DNA of 64,000 nt from contig CAVRTA010000004.1 of NCBI GenBank assembly GCA_963724135.1, positions 310,001 to 374,000 on the forward strand, written 5' to 3'. Source of the DNA: DATLGB01 sp963724135 (GTDB taxonomy: Bacteria > Actinomycetota > Thermoleophilia > Solirubrobacterales > Solirubrobacteraceae). The notes under the pieces are model-generated. The model saw only the letters and a list, made by a program, of their open reading frames with translations, made no database searches and was not told the DNA's origin. Positions 9,275 to 16,737 of this stretch are shown in pieces (the first letter of the stretch is position 1; the number at the start of each line of letters is the position of its first letter). Position numbers and translations under genes: made by a program.

Positions 9275-10920
9275 CTGTCGAGACCGAGACCATCCACGGC
9301 GGCCGCCTGGTCGCCCAGCGCCTGAAGGCCCATGGCGTGAGCACCGTGTTCACGCTCTCGGGCGGGCATCTGTTCTCGGTCTACGACGGTTGTCGCACGG
9401 AGGGCATCGCGCTGGTCGACGTCCGCCACGAGCAGACCGCGGCCTTCGCCGCCGAGGGCTGGGCGAAGGTGACGCGCGAGCCGGGAGTGGCGGCGCTGAC
9501 CGCGGGCCCAGGCGTGACCAACGGGATGAGCGCGCTGGCCTCGGCGCAGCAGAACCGGTCGCCGATGGTCGTGCTGGGCGGTCGCGCGCCGGAGTTCCGC
9601 TGGGGGCAGGGCTCCCTCCAGGAGATCGACCACGTCCCGTTCGTGCGGCCGCTGACGAAGTACGCCGCCACGCCGGGCTCGACGGCGGAGATACCGACGC
9701 TGGTCGACGAGGCCTTCGCGGCCGCACGCACACCCCACACCGGTCCCGCGTTCGTCGACCTGCCGCTCGACCACGTCTTCATGACGCTCGACACCGACAC
9801 CCCCTTCACAACAGGGTCCGTCCCTTTTGTGAAGGAACCGGTGAGCGCGGACGCGCGTGAGCTCGACGCGGCCGTCGCGCGGCTGCGTGAAGCCGAGCGG
9901 CCCGTGATCATGGCCGGGACGAACCTGTACTGGGGCCGCGCGGAGGACGAGCTGGTCGCGCTCGCGGAAGCGCTCGGCATCCCGGTGTTCCTCAACGGGC
10001 TCGGGCGCGGCTGCGTGCCGGCCGACCACGACCTCGCCTTCGCGCGCGCCCGCGGTGCCGCGCTCAAGGGCGCCGACGTCGCGCTGGTGATCGGCGTGCC
10101 GATGGACTTCCGGCTCGGCTTCGGTGCCTCGTTCGGCGAGGAGACCGAGATCGTCGTCGCCGACGTCGCCGAGCCGGCGCGCCAGCACCCGCGGGCGGTC
10201 GCCGCCGAGCTCTACGGCGATCTGCGCTCGACGCTGACCGCGCTGCGCGAGGGTGCCGCGACGGGCGACTCCGACACCTCGGAGTGGCTCGCGCAGCTGC
10301 GCGCGGTGGAGACGGAGAAGCTCGACGGCGAGCGGGAGCTGCTCCGCGACGAGCGGGCGCCGCTGCACCCGATGCGCCTGTTCGCCGGGCTGGCGGAGGT
10401 GATGGACCGCGACGCCATCGTCGTCGTCGACGCCGGCGACTTCGGCTCCTACGCCGGCCGTGTGGTCCCGTCGTACGCGCCCGGCTGCTGGCTCGACCCG
10501 GGCCCGTACGGATGTCTCGGCAGCGGGCCGGGGTACGCGCTCGCCGCCAAGCTCGCCCATCCCTCCCGGCAGGTCGTGCTGATCCTCGGCGACGGCGCGT
10601 TCGGTTTCGCCGGCATGGAGTTCGACACGCTCGCCCGCCACGGCGTCGGCGTCGTCGGCGTGATGGGCAACAACGGCATCTGGGCGCTCGAGAAGCACCC
10701 GATGGAGTTCCTCTACGGCTACTCGGTCGTCGCCGACCTGCGGCCCGAGACGCGCTACGACGCCGTCGTCGAGGCCCTCGGAGGTCACGGAGAGCTCGTG
10801 CGTGAGCCCGGCGAGCTGCGCGGGGCGCTCGACCGCGCGTTCGCCAGCGGACAACCGGCGCTCGTCAACGTCCTCACGGACCCGACGGTCGCCTACCCGC
10901 GCTCCTCGAACCTGGCCTGA
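9271..10920 (+). CDS. thiamine-diphosphate-dependent enzyme (acetolactate synthase / 2-hydroxyacyl-CoA lyase-like)
   Basis: 549 residues with the three-domain ThDP fold. PYR domain: catalytic Glu in DVRHEQTAAFAAEG (about residue 54) and AGPGVTNGMSALASA. Middle domain about 190-330 (RPVIMAGTNLYWG, VALVIGVPMDFRLGFG). PP domain: ThDP/Mg motif from GDGAFGFAG (about 440) to MGNNGIW. Family members decarboxylate 2-keto acids or cleave 2-hydroxyacyl-CoA; which one cannot be decided. ATG 9271 overlaps the cyclase stop by 4 bp, so the two are co-translated. Residues about 178-188, in the linker between the PYR and middle domains, are encoded by a hairpin-forming 31-bp repeat that occurs again at 54052. 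Confidence 0.85.
   Translation: MTVETETIHGGRLVAQRLKAHGVSTVFTLSGGHLFSVYDGCRTEGIALVDVRHEQTAAFAAEGWAKVTREPGVAALTAGPGVTNGMSALASAQQNRSPMVVLGGRAPEFRWGQGSLQEIDHVPFVRPLTKYAATPGSTAEIPTLVDEAFAAARTPHTGPAFVDLPLDHVFMTLDTDTPFTTGSVPFVKEPVSADARELDAAVARLREAERPVIMAGTNLYWGRAEDELVALAEALGIPVFLNGLGRGCVPADHDLAFARARGAALKGADVALVIGVPMDFRLGFGASFGEETEIVVADVAEPARQHPRAVAAELYGDLRSTLTALREGAATGDSDTSEWLAQLRAVETEKLDGERELLRDERAPLHPMRLFAGLAEVMDRDAIVVVDAGDFGSYAGRVVPSYAPGCWLDPGPYGCLGSGPGYALAAKLAHPSRQVVLILGDGAFGFAGMEFDTLARHGVGVVGVMGNNGIWALEKHPMEFLYGYSVVADLRPETRYDAVVEALGGHGELVREPGELRGALDRAFASGQPALVNVLTDPTVAYPRSSNLA
9804..9834 (+). repeat. 31-bp REP-like palindromic repeat, copy 1, inside a coding sequence
   Basis: Left arm CTTCACAACAGGG, loop TCCGT, right arm CCCTTTTGTGAAG; arms pair over 13 bp with one mismatch. 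The same loop and right arm and a one-base-variant left arm are found at 54052-54082. Here the element is translated as the linker FTTGSVPFVKE of the ThDP enzyme. Confidence 0.8.
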
Positions 10921-10975
10921 GCAGGGCTTTTCAGCGCGCTTGAGAGCAGCGCCGGCGGCATGGACGTTTGTTCGA

Positions 10976-11005
10976 TTGTGGTTCAGGCACCTGATCCCCG
11001 ATACT
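10976..11005 (+). promoter_or_regulatory. candidate promoter of the small-RNA-like region
   Basis: TTGTGG (10976-10981), 18-base spacer, GATACT (11000-11005): a fair match to a housekeeping promoter in otherwise very GC-rich DNA, pointing at the structured region that begins about 11012. No reading frame with coding character follows on this strand before the hairpin at 11166. Single-motif evidence only. Confidence 0.3.
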
Positions 11006-11011
11006 GCTCCT

Positions 11012-11198
11012 GTCTGGCCCGGGTACGTGCACACAGTGCGTTCTCAGCCGGACACCACATAGGTCCGGGCGATTTGCCGCATCAAACACGGCGCCTCCCG
11101 CCGTCCGGGCCACCTAACCGGCTCCTCTAGGCACGTACCCCTGCCCGTCCTGAAGGAGCCACTTCAGAACCGCCTCCCACCCGCCGGGAGGCGGTTCT
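11012..11198 (+). ncRNA. candidate structured non-coding RNA in a gene-free stretch
   Basis: The 394 bases between the ThDP enzyme stop (10920) and the convergent phosphatase stop (11315) hold no supported gene. Complementary arms nest inside one another: GGGTACGTGC 11021-11030 with GCACGTACCC 11131-11140 (10 bp, perfect); AGCCGG 11046-11051 with CCGGCT 11118-11123; CGGCG 11089-11093 with CGCCG 11099-11103. CCGGAC at 11048 can pair with GTCCGG at 11063 or with the copy at 11103, so alternative folds exist. A terminator-like hairpin ends the region. Long closing stem, size and free-standing position recall 6S-like RNAs, but I see no sequence signature of any known RNA family. The strand is chosen from the promoter and hairpin order. 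Confidence 0.35.
11166..11198 (+). terminator. strong stem-loop, probable transcription terminator
   Basis: Perfect 13-bp stem AGAACCGCCTCCC / GGGAGGCGGTTCT with loop ACCCGCC, followed by TACTTAAC. There is no long T-run, so it could be bidirectional or processed. A smaller hairpin CTGAAG / CTTCAG (11150-11167) shares two bases with its left arm and would compete with it. Confidence 0.6.
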
Positions 11199-11314
11199 AC
11201 TTAACGGGGGGATCCCGGGCGGATGTGGCACCTCGTCGCGGTCGTCTGTGTCGCCTGAGGGTCGCTATAGCGAGCCTTTCGCGACTCACTTCGCTCCGCG
11301 GGCGTGCGCGGTCT

Positions 11315-12217
11315 TCATGAACCGTCCGAAAGCGGAAGCCTCTGGCTCGCCTGGAGCGCGCGGCCGTAGAGCAGGTCGCGGTCGGAGACCTCGACCTCGG
11401 TCGCGCCGGCGGCCTCGAGGATCTCGATCAGGATCGCGAGGCCGGCGACGATCGTCGGCGCGCGGTCGGGGTGCAGGCCGGGGACGTGCTTGCGCTCCTC
11501 GAGCGGCAGGGCGGCGAGCTGGCCGAGGCGGTCGCGGAGCGCGTCGAGAGGAAGGACGTGGCCCTCGACGGCGTCGTGGTCGTACACGGTCAGCTCGAGG
11601 TCCATCGACGCGGCCTGGGTCGCGGTGCCGGCGACGGCGATGACCCGCGCCGGTGCGCCCGCGGGCAGGGCGTCGCGCAGGACCGGCCGCACGTCGGCGC
11701 GCAGGGCCGCGACGTCGTCGCCGTGGCGCTCGCCGTGGCGGACGACCCCGACCTGCGTGGAGACGTGGAAGTCGACCCGGTCCCGCGTCCCGATCACGAG
11801 CTCGGTCGAGCCGCCCCCGATGTCGGCGACGAGCACGGGTGCGGACACGTCGCGGCCGATCGTCGCGCCGAGGAACGTCAGCCGTGCCTCCTCGTCGCCG
11901 GAGATCGTGTCGGCATCGATGCCGTACTCGTCGCGCACCCGCTGCAGGAACGCGCCGCCGTTGCTCGCGTCGCGCGCCGCCGAGGTGAGCACTCCGGTGC
12001 GGGCGGAGGCCGACTCGATCGCGTCGCGGTAGGAGTCCAGCGCCCGCAGCACGCGCGCCATCGGCTCGTCGCCGAGCGCGCCGGTCTGCTCGAGCCCCTC
12101 GCCGAGGCGGGTGACGGTCGAGCGGCGGTCGAGCGGCGCGACGCTGCCACCGTCCACGTCCGCGAGCAGGAGCCGGGTCGAGTTCGTCCCGATGTCGACG
12201 ACCGCGACCCGGGTCAC
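11315..12217 (-). CDS. ppx: Ppx/GppA-family exopolyphosphatase / guanosine pentaphosphatase
   Basis: 300 residues from GTG 12217. It has the actin-like ATPase-fold motifs of the family: phosphate-1 loop VAVVDIGTNSTRLLLAD at the N-terminus, catalytic region LTSAARDASNGGAFL, DTISGDEEARLTFLGA, and phosphate-2 loop VLVADIGGGSTELVIG. The C-terminal HD-like extension of GppA is absent, so this is the short Ppx form. It probably hydrolyses polyphosphate or pppGpp. The start overlaps the stop of the upstream dehydrogenase by 4 bp (GTGA), so the two genes form a unit. It ends facing the candidate RNA hairpin. Confidence 0.9.
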   Translation of the reverse strand: MTRVAVVDIGTNSTRLLLADVDGGSVAPLDRRSTVTRLGEGLEQTGALGDEPMARVLRALDSYRDAIESASARTGVLTSAARDASNGGAFLQRVRDEYGIDADTISGDEEARLTFLGATIGRDVSAPVLVADIGGGSTELVIGTRDRVDFHVSTQVGVVRHGERHGDDVAALRADVRPVLRDALPAGAPARVIAVAGTATQAASMDLELTVYDHDAVEGHVLPLDALRDRLGQLAALPLEERKHVPGLHPDRAPTIVAGLAILIEILEAAGATEVEVSDRDLLYGRALQASQRLPLSDGS

Positions 12218-13128
12218 GAGGCGGGATGGGGGAGGGGCTCGCCGGCGAGGCCGGCACGCAGGTTCTCGACGCACCGTCGCGTCATCGCGGCGCGCGCCTC
12301 GCGCGTCGCCGAGCCGATGTGCGGCAGGACGAGCAGGTTCGGCGCCTGAAGCAGCGGGTCGCCGGCCGGCAGGGGCTCCGGATCGGTGACGTCGAGCCCC
12401 GCGCCGCCGAGGTGCCCGGACCGCAGGGCGCCCAGGAGCGCGCCCGGATCGACCAGCGGGCCGCGGGCGGTGTTGATCAGCAGCGCGCCCTCCTTCATCG
12501 CCGCCAGCGCCTGCGCGCCGACCATGCCGCGCGTGCGCGCCGTCAGCGGCGCATGGAGGGAGACGACGTCGGCGTCCGGCAGCAGCGCCAGCAGGTCGTC
12601 GTCGCGGCCACAGAACCGCACCTCCATCCCGAAGCCCTCGGCCCGCCGCGCGACCGCCCGCCCGATCCGTCCCGGGCCCACAACCAGCAGGCGCTTGCCC
12701 GCCAGCTCCATCCCCAGCCAGCGCGTCGCCTCGAACGTCCTCCAGTCGCTGCCGACCGCGCCGGCCGCCTCCGGGAGCCTGCGGGCGACGGCCAGCAGAA
12801 GCGCCAGGGCGAGGTCGGCCGTGGCGTCGGTGAGGACGTCCGGGGTGCGGCCGACCGCGATCTCTCGCTCCGCGCAGGAGTCGAGATCGACGTTGTCGGT
12901 CCCGACCGCGTAGTTCGCGATCACGCGCAGCTGCGGGCAGCCGTCGAGCAGAGCGGCGTCCACGCGCTCGGTCAGCAGGCAGAGCAGGCCCTCGGCCGAC
13001 GCCGCCCGCTCGCGTAGCTCCCGCGGCGTTGGCGGCAGCCTGCCCGGCCACACGTCCACGTCGTGCTCGGCCGCCAGCTGCGCCAGCGCGTCCCCGAAAA
13101 CGCGCCGCGTAACGAACACATGAGCCAT
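12214..13128 (-). CDS. D-isomer-specific 2-hydroxyacid dehydrogenase
   Basis: 304 residues. NAD-binding Rossmann motif VVGPGRIGRAVARR (about 155-168), catalytic Arg in NTARGPLVD, acidic residue in TDPEPLP, catalytic His in LPHIGSATREAR. The length and motif order match glyoxylate/hydroxypyruvate reductases and related enzymes that reduce 2-keto acids with NAD(P)H. Overlap with ppx suggests co-expression but gives no metabolic clue. The substrate is not assignable. Confidence 0.88.
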   Translation of the reverse strand: MAHVFVTRRVFGDALAQLAAEHDVDVWPGRLPPTPRELRERAASAEGLLCLLTERVDAALLDGCPQLRVIANYAVGTDNVDLDSCAEREIAVGRTPDVLTDATADLALALLLAVARRLPEAAGAVGSDWRTFEATRWLGMELAGKRLLVVGPGRIGRAVARRAEGFGMEVRFCGRDDDLLALLPDADVVSLHAPLTARTRGMVGAQALAAMKEGALLINTARGPLVDPGALLGALRSGHLGGAGLDVTDPEPLPAGDPLLQAPNLLVLPHIGSATREARAAMTRRCVENLRAGLAGEPLPHPAS

Positions 13129-13149
13129 CGACCCCAGTATGTTCGACGC

Positions 13150-13569
13150 ATGCGCAGCCGGCTTACCGCTCTCACCATCGCCCTCCTCGCCCTCGCCGTG
13201 GCCGTCCCCGCTCTCGCGGCGACCAAGAACGGCATCACGCCCACCGCTCCCAAGAAGGGCGCCAGGATCGACGCCGGCTCACGGCCGACCTTCAAGGGCA
13301 AGGTCACCGGCGAGGGGACGGTCTGGGTGTACGTCTCCAAATCCAAGCGCAAGGACAAAAGCGGCCTGATCAAGCACGACGCGATGATCCAGCAGGCCAA
13401 GCGCAAGGGCAGCAGGTTCAAGACCAAGGCGAAGTACTTCGACTTCCCGGCCTTCTGGCTGAACTCGCCGGGCACGTACTACTGGCAGGCGCACCGGATC
13501 AACTGCGGCGAGGACGGCGACGACTGCCACCAGGAGGGCCCGGTCGTGAAGTTCAAGATCGTCGCGTAA
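13150..13569 (+). CDS. small secreted protein of unknown function
   Basis: 139 residues from ATG 13150. Signal peptide RLTALTIALLALAVAVPALAA (cleavage near residue 24), then a single beta-rich domain: GITPTAPKKGARIDAGSRP, GEGTVWVYVSKSKRKDKSG, and an end with two Cys (INCGEDGDDCHQEGP) that could form a disulfide. The strand pattern resembles a fibronectin/Ig-like sandwich. It lies divergent from the dehydrogenase and 29 bp ahead of an acyl-CoA synthetase. No known function recognised. Confidence 0.7.
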   Translation: MRSRLTALTIALLALAVAVPALAATKNGITPTAPKKGARIDAGSRPTFKGKVTGEGTVWVYVSKSKRKDKSGLIKHDAMIQQAKRKGSRFKTKAKYFDFPAFWLNSPGTYYWQAHRINCGEDGDDCHQEGPVVKFKIVA

Positions 13570-13598
13570 GCGCGGCGCGCCGTCTACCATCGCCTCAG

Positions 13599-15179
13599 AT
13601 GAACCCCGTCGTTTCCATAGCGCGGCGGGTGGGGCTCGAGCTGCGCGCCGCCGGCGCCATGTACCGCTCGGGCATGCTCGCCCCCGACCTCCCGCATCGC
13701 ACGGTGCGTGTCGCGCGGGCGATCTCGCGCTTCGGCGCCTTCGGCGGGGCCCTCTCGGCCGCGGCCGTCCGCCACGGGCACCGCACCGGGCTCGTGGACG
13801 AGCGCGGGCCGCTCTCGTGGATCGAGCTCGACCGCCGCACCAATGCGGTGGCGAACGCCCTGCGGGCGCGTGGGGTCGCTGATGGCGAGGGCGTGGCCGT
13901 GCTCGCACGCAACCACCGCGGCTTCATCGACGCCGCCTTCGGCGCCGCCAAGGCCGGCGCGCGGCTGATCCTGCTCAACACCGACTTCGCCGGCCCGCAG
14001 ATCCGCGAGGTCGCGCAGCGCGAGGGCACGAAGATCCTGATCTGCGACGACGAGTACCTGCCACTGCTCGAGGGTGTCGACACGCCCGTCATCGGCGAGG
14101 AGGAGCTCGACCGTCTCGCCACCACGGGCGAAACGACGCTGCCGCCCAAGCCCGCCGAGCACTCCAAGGTCATCATCCTCACCAGCGGTACGACCGGAAC
14201 GCCCAAGGGCGCCACCCGGTCGGAGCCGAAGTCGCTGATCCAGATCGGCGCGCTGCTGGACAAGGTGCCCTTCCGCACGCGCGGCACCCACGCGATCGGC
14301 GCGCCGCTGTTCCACGCGCTCGGCTTCGCGACGATGGCGCTCAGCATCGGCATGGGCTGCACACTGCTGCTGCGCCGGCGCTTCAAGCCCGAGACCTTCG
14401 CCGAAGACCTCGCCAAGTCCGACGCCGCCGTGGTCGTGCCGGTGATGATGCGGCGGGTCCTCGCGCTCGAGGACCTCGGCCGGCGCGACTTCTCCAGGCT
14501 CAGCATCCTCTTCTGCGGCGGCTCGCAGCTCGGGGCCGAGCTGTGCCGCGAGCTCACCGAGGCGCTCGGGCCGGTCGTCTACAACCTCTACGGCTCGACG
14601 GAGGTCGCCTACGCCACGCTCGCCACGCCGGAGGAGCTCGCGGTCGAGCCCGGCAGCGTCGGCTCGCCCCCGCTCGGCGCGCAGGTCAAGATCCTCGATG
14701 AGCACGGTCGCGAGCTCCCGACCGGGACCACGGGCCGCATCTTCGTCAACAACGGCTTCGCCTTCGAGGGCTACACGGGCGGCGGCTCGAAGGAGGTCAT
14801 CGACGGGCTGATGTCGACCGGTGATGTCGGCCACTTCGACCACCACGGGCTGTTGCACGTCGACGGCCGCGACGACGAGATGATCGTCTCCGGCGCCGAG
14901 AACGTCTTCCCCCGGGAGGTGGAGGAGCTCCTGTCCCAGCACCCCGGAATCGAGGAGGCGGCGGCGATCGGCGTCGAGGACTCCGAATGGGGGCAGCGCC
15001 TCGCCGCCTTCATCGTGCGCTCCCCGGGCTCGGACGTCGACGAGGACGACGTCAGGACCTACGTGCGCGAGCACCTCGCGCGCTACAAGGTCCCGCGCGA
15101 CATCACCTTCGTCGAGGAGCTCCCGCGCAACCCGACGGGCAAGATCCTCAAGCGCGAGCTGGCCGAACAGCTGAGCTAG
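13599..15179 (+). CDS. AMP-binding acyl-CoA synthetase
   Basis: 526 residues, full-length ANL superfamily enzyme. P-loop-like motif VIILTSGTTGTPKGATRS (about 187-204), LYGSTEVAYATLATPEE (adenine/acyl pocket), MSTGDVGHFDHHGLLHVDGRDDEMIVSGAENVFP (hinge with the Asp-Gly-Arg motif), and the C-terminal catalytic Lys in LPRNPTGKILKREL. The enzyme activates a carboxylic acid to acyl-AMP and acyl-CoA; the hydrophobic pocket cannot be read for chain length. The N-terminal RRVGLELRAAGAMYRSGML extension is seen in actinobacterial fatty-acid ligases. It may feed the lipid genes elsewhere in the window. Confidence 0.9.
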   Translation: MNPVVSIARRVGLELRAAGAMYRSGMLAPDLPHRTVRVARAISRFGAFGGALSAAAVRHGHRTGLVDERGPLSWIELDRRTNAVANALRARGVADGEGVAVLARNHRGFIDAAFGAAKAGARLILLNTDFAGPQIREVAQREGTKILICDDEYLPLLEGVDTPVIGEEELDRLATTGETTLPPKPAEHSKVIILTSGTTGTPKGATRSEPKSLIQIGALLDKVPFRTRGTHAIGAPLFHALGFATMALSIGMGCTLLLRRRFKPETFAEDLAKSDAAVVVPVMMRRVLALEDLGRRDFSRLSILFCGGSQLGAELCRELTEALGPVVYNLYGSTEVAYATLATPEELAVEPGSVGSPPLGAQVKILDEHGRELPTGTTGRIFVNNGFAFEGYTGGGSKEVIDGLMSTGDVGHFDHHGLLHVDGRDDEMIVSGAENVFPREVEELLSQHPGIEEAAAIGVEDSEWGQRLAAFIVRSPGSDVDEDDVRTYVREHLARYKVPRDITFVEELPRNPTGKILKRELAEQLS

Positions 15180-15216
15180 CCCCGGCGGCGTGCCGCGTCT
15201 AGGGTTGCGCGTCGGG

Positions 15217-16737
15217 ATGAGCGCCACCGAGGACTCTCACAGCCTGCGGCTGCTGCGGCTCGAGATCGCGGTCGCGCGCATCCTCACCGACGTCAACCGC
15301 GGCCGCGAGGCGTTCACCGACCTGATGCCGGTCGTCGGGGGAATGCTGGGATGGGCGTGCGGGGTGTTCTGGGTGCCGGGCCGCTCGGGCCGCCTGTGGC
15401 CGGGGCTGGTGTGGCAGGGCGAGGAGGGCGGCCGGGAGGAGTGGGCGGCGGCGATGCGGCCGCTGCGCTGCGCTCCGGGTGACGGTCTCGCCGGCCGCGT
15501 CTGGGCGGACGAGCGCGCCGACCACCTCGAGGACTTCGGCGTCGTGGACTCCGAGCTGGCGCGCGTGTGCAGCGCCGACGGCCTCGTCAGCGCGATCGCC
15601 TTCCCGCTGCTCTCGCGGGACGGGCCGGTCGGCGTCGTCGAGGCCTACAACACCGAGCCGTCCGTCCCCGACCCCGACCTGCTCGACACGCTCGCCGGGA
15701 TCGGGCACCAGGTCGGCCAGGTTGTCGTGCGTGCCCGGTCTGACCGGGCGATGCGCCAGAGCGAGGAGCGCATGCGCGGCATCCTCCAGGGCGCGCTCGA
15801 CGCGATCATCACGATCGACGCCGAGGGCCGGATCACCGGCTTCAATCCCGCGGCCGAGCGAACCTTCGGCGTTCCCGCCTCCGACGCGCAGGGCCGCGAC
15901 TTCGCCGACCTGGCGGCGGCGCCCCAGGCGCGCGAGGAGTTCCGAGCCGCGCTGCGCGACGAGCGGCTGCTCGGCCGGCGCACGGAGCTGCTGGGCGCGC
16001 GCGCGGACGGCACGACGTTCCCGGCGGAGCTCTCGCTGACGAGGCTCGAGGCGCGCGGCGACGCCATCGCCGCGCACGTCCGCGACATCACCGAGCGCCA
16101 GCAGCTGATCGACGAGCTGCGCGCATCGCGTGCGCGCATCGTCGAGGCCGCCGACGCCGAACGCCGCCGCGTCGAGCGAGACCTCCACGACGGCGCGCAG
16201 CAGCGGCTGCTGGCCGTCGCGATGGACCTCCGCTTCGCCGCGGAGCAGGTGGAGGCGGGAGATGCGGGCGCGCGCGAGACCCTGGCCGAGGCCGCGGTCG
16301 AGCTCGACCGCGCGACCACAGAACTCCGCGAGCTCGCGCGCGGGCTGCACCCCGCGATCCTCACCGAGCGGGGCCTCGAGCCGGCGATCGCCGGGCTGGT
16401 GCGGCGCGCCCCGCTGCCGGTGGAGGTGCGGGTCGCTGTGGGCGAGCGCCCGCCGCCGGCGATCGAGGCGGCGGCCTACTTCGTCGTCGCGGAGGCACTG
16501 ACGAACATCGCCCGCTACGCGGAGGCAACGGCGGCGTCGGTGGCGATCGAGCGCACCGACGGCGCTCTGGCGGTCGAGGTGACCGACGACGGCGCCGGCG
16601 GCGCGAGCCTCGACGGCGGTACGGGCCTGCGCGGCCTCGCCGACCGTCTTGCCGTGCTCGACGGCACGCTGCAGGTGCTCAGCCCGCCGGGCCAGGGCAC
16701 CTACGTGCTCGCGCGCGTGCCCCTCGAGCGCGACTAG
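15217..16737 (+). CDS. GAF-PAS sensor histidine kinase (NarL/DesK class)
   Basis: 506 residues from ATG 15217 (GTG 15190 is an alternative). No membrane segment: a cytosolic sensor. GAF domain about 15-175 (GDGLAGRVWADERADHLEDF, VVEAYNTE), PAS domain about 188-300 (ILQGALDAIITIDAEGRITGFNPAAE, then HVRDITERQQL), HisKA_3 dimerisation with phospho-His in RRRVERDLHDGAQQRL, HATPase_c with EALTNIARYAEA and DDGAGGASLDGGTGLRGLADRL. The class pairs with LuxR/NarL-type regulators; one lies at 18616 and a lone receiver at 19271, both on the other strand across a subtilase gene. It ends tail to tail with that gene (4-bp overlap). Confidence 0.92.
   Translation: MSATEDSHSLRLLRLEIAVARILTDVNRGREAFTDLMPVVGGMLGWACGVFWVPGRSGRLWPGLVWQGEEGGREEWAAAMRPLRCAPGDGLAGRVWADERADHLEDFGVVDSELARVCSADGLVSAIAFPLLSRDGPVGVVEAYNTEPSVPDPDLLDTLAGIGHQVGQVVVRARSDRAMRQSEERMRGILQGALDAIITIDAEGRITGFNPAAERTFGVPASDAQGRDFADLAAAPQAREEFRAALRDERLLGRRTELLGARADGTTFPAELSLTRLEARGDAIAAHVRDITERQQLIDELRASRARIVEAADAERRRVERDLHDGAQQRLLAVAMDLRFAAEQVEAGDAGARETLAEAAVELDRATTELRELARGLHPAILTERGLEPAIAGLVRRAPLPVEVRVAVGERPPPAIEAAAYFVVAEALTNIARYAEATAASVAIERTDGALAVEVTDDGAGGASLDGGTGLRGLADRLAVLDGTLQVLSPPGQGTYVLARVPLERD

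Noticed and set aside
7741..10920. One continuous 1059-codon frame joining cyclase start and ThDP enzyme
   Set aside because: The middle part (8170-9270) is Arg/Ala-rich nonsense; the real cyclase continues in the adjacent frame and the ThDP enzyme has its own ATG at 9271. The continuity is an accident of the frameshift.
11315..13051. Single 578-codon minus-strand frame covering Ppx and the dehydrogenase
   Set aside because: The upstream half is out of frame with the dehydrogenase and Arg/Gly-rich; Ppx starts at GTG 12217.
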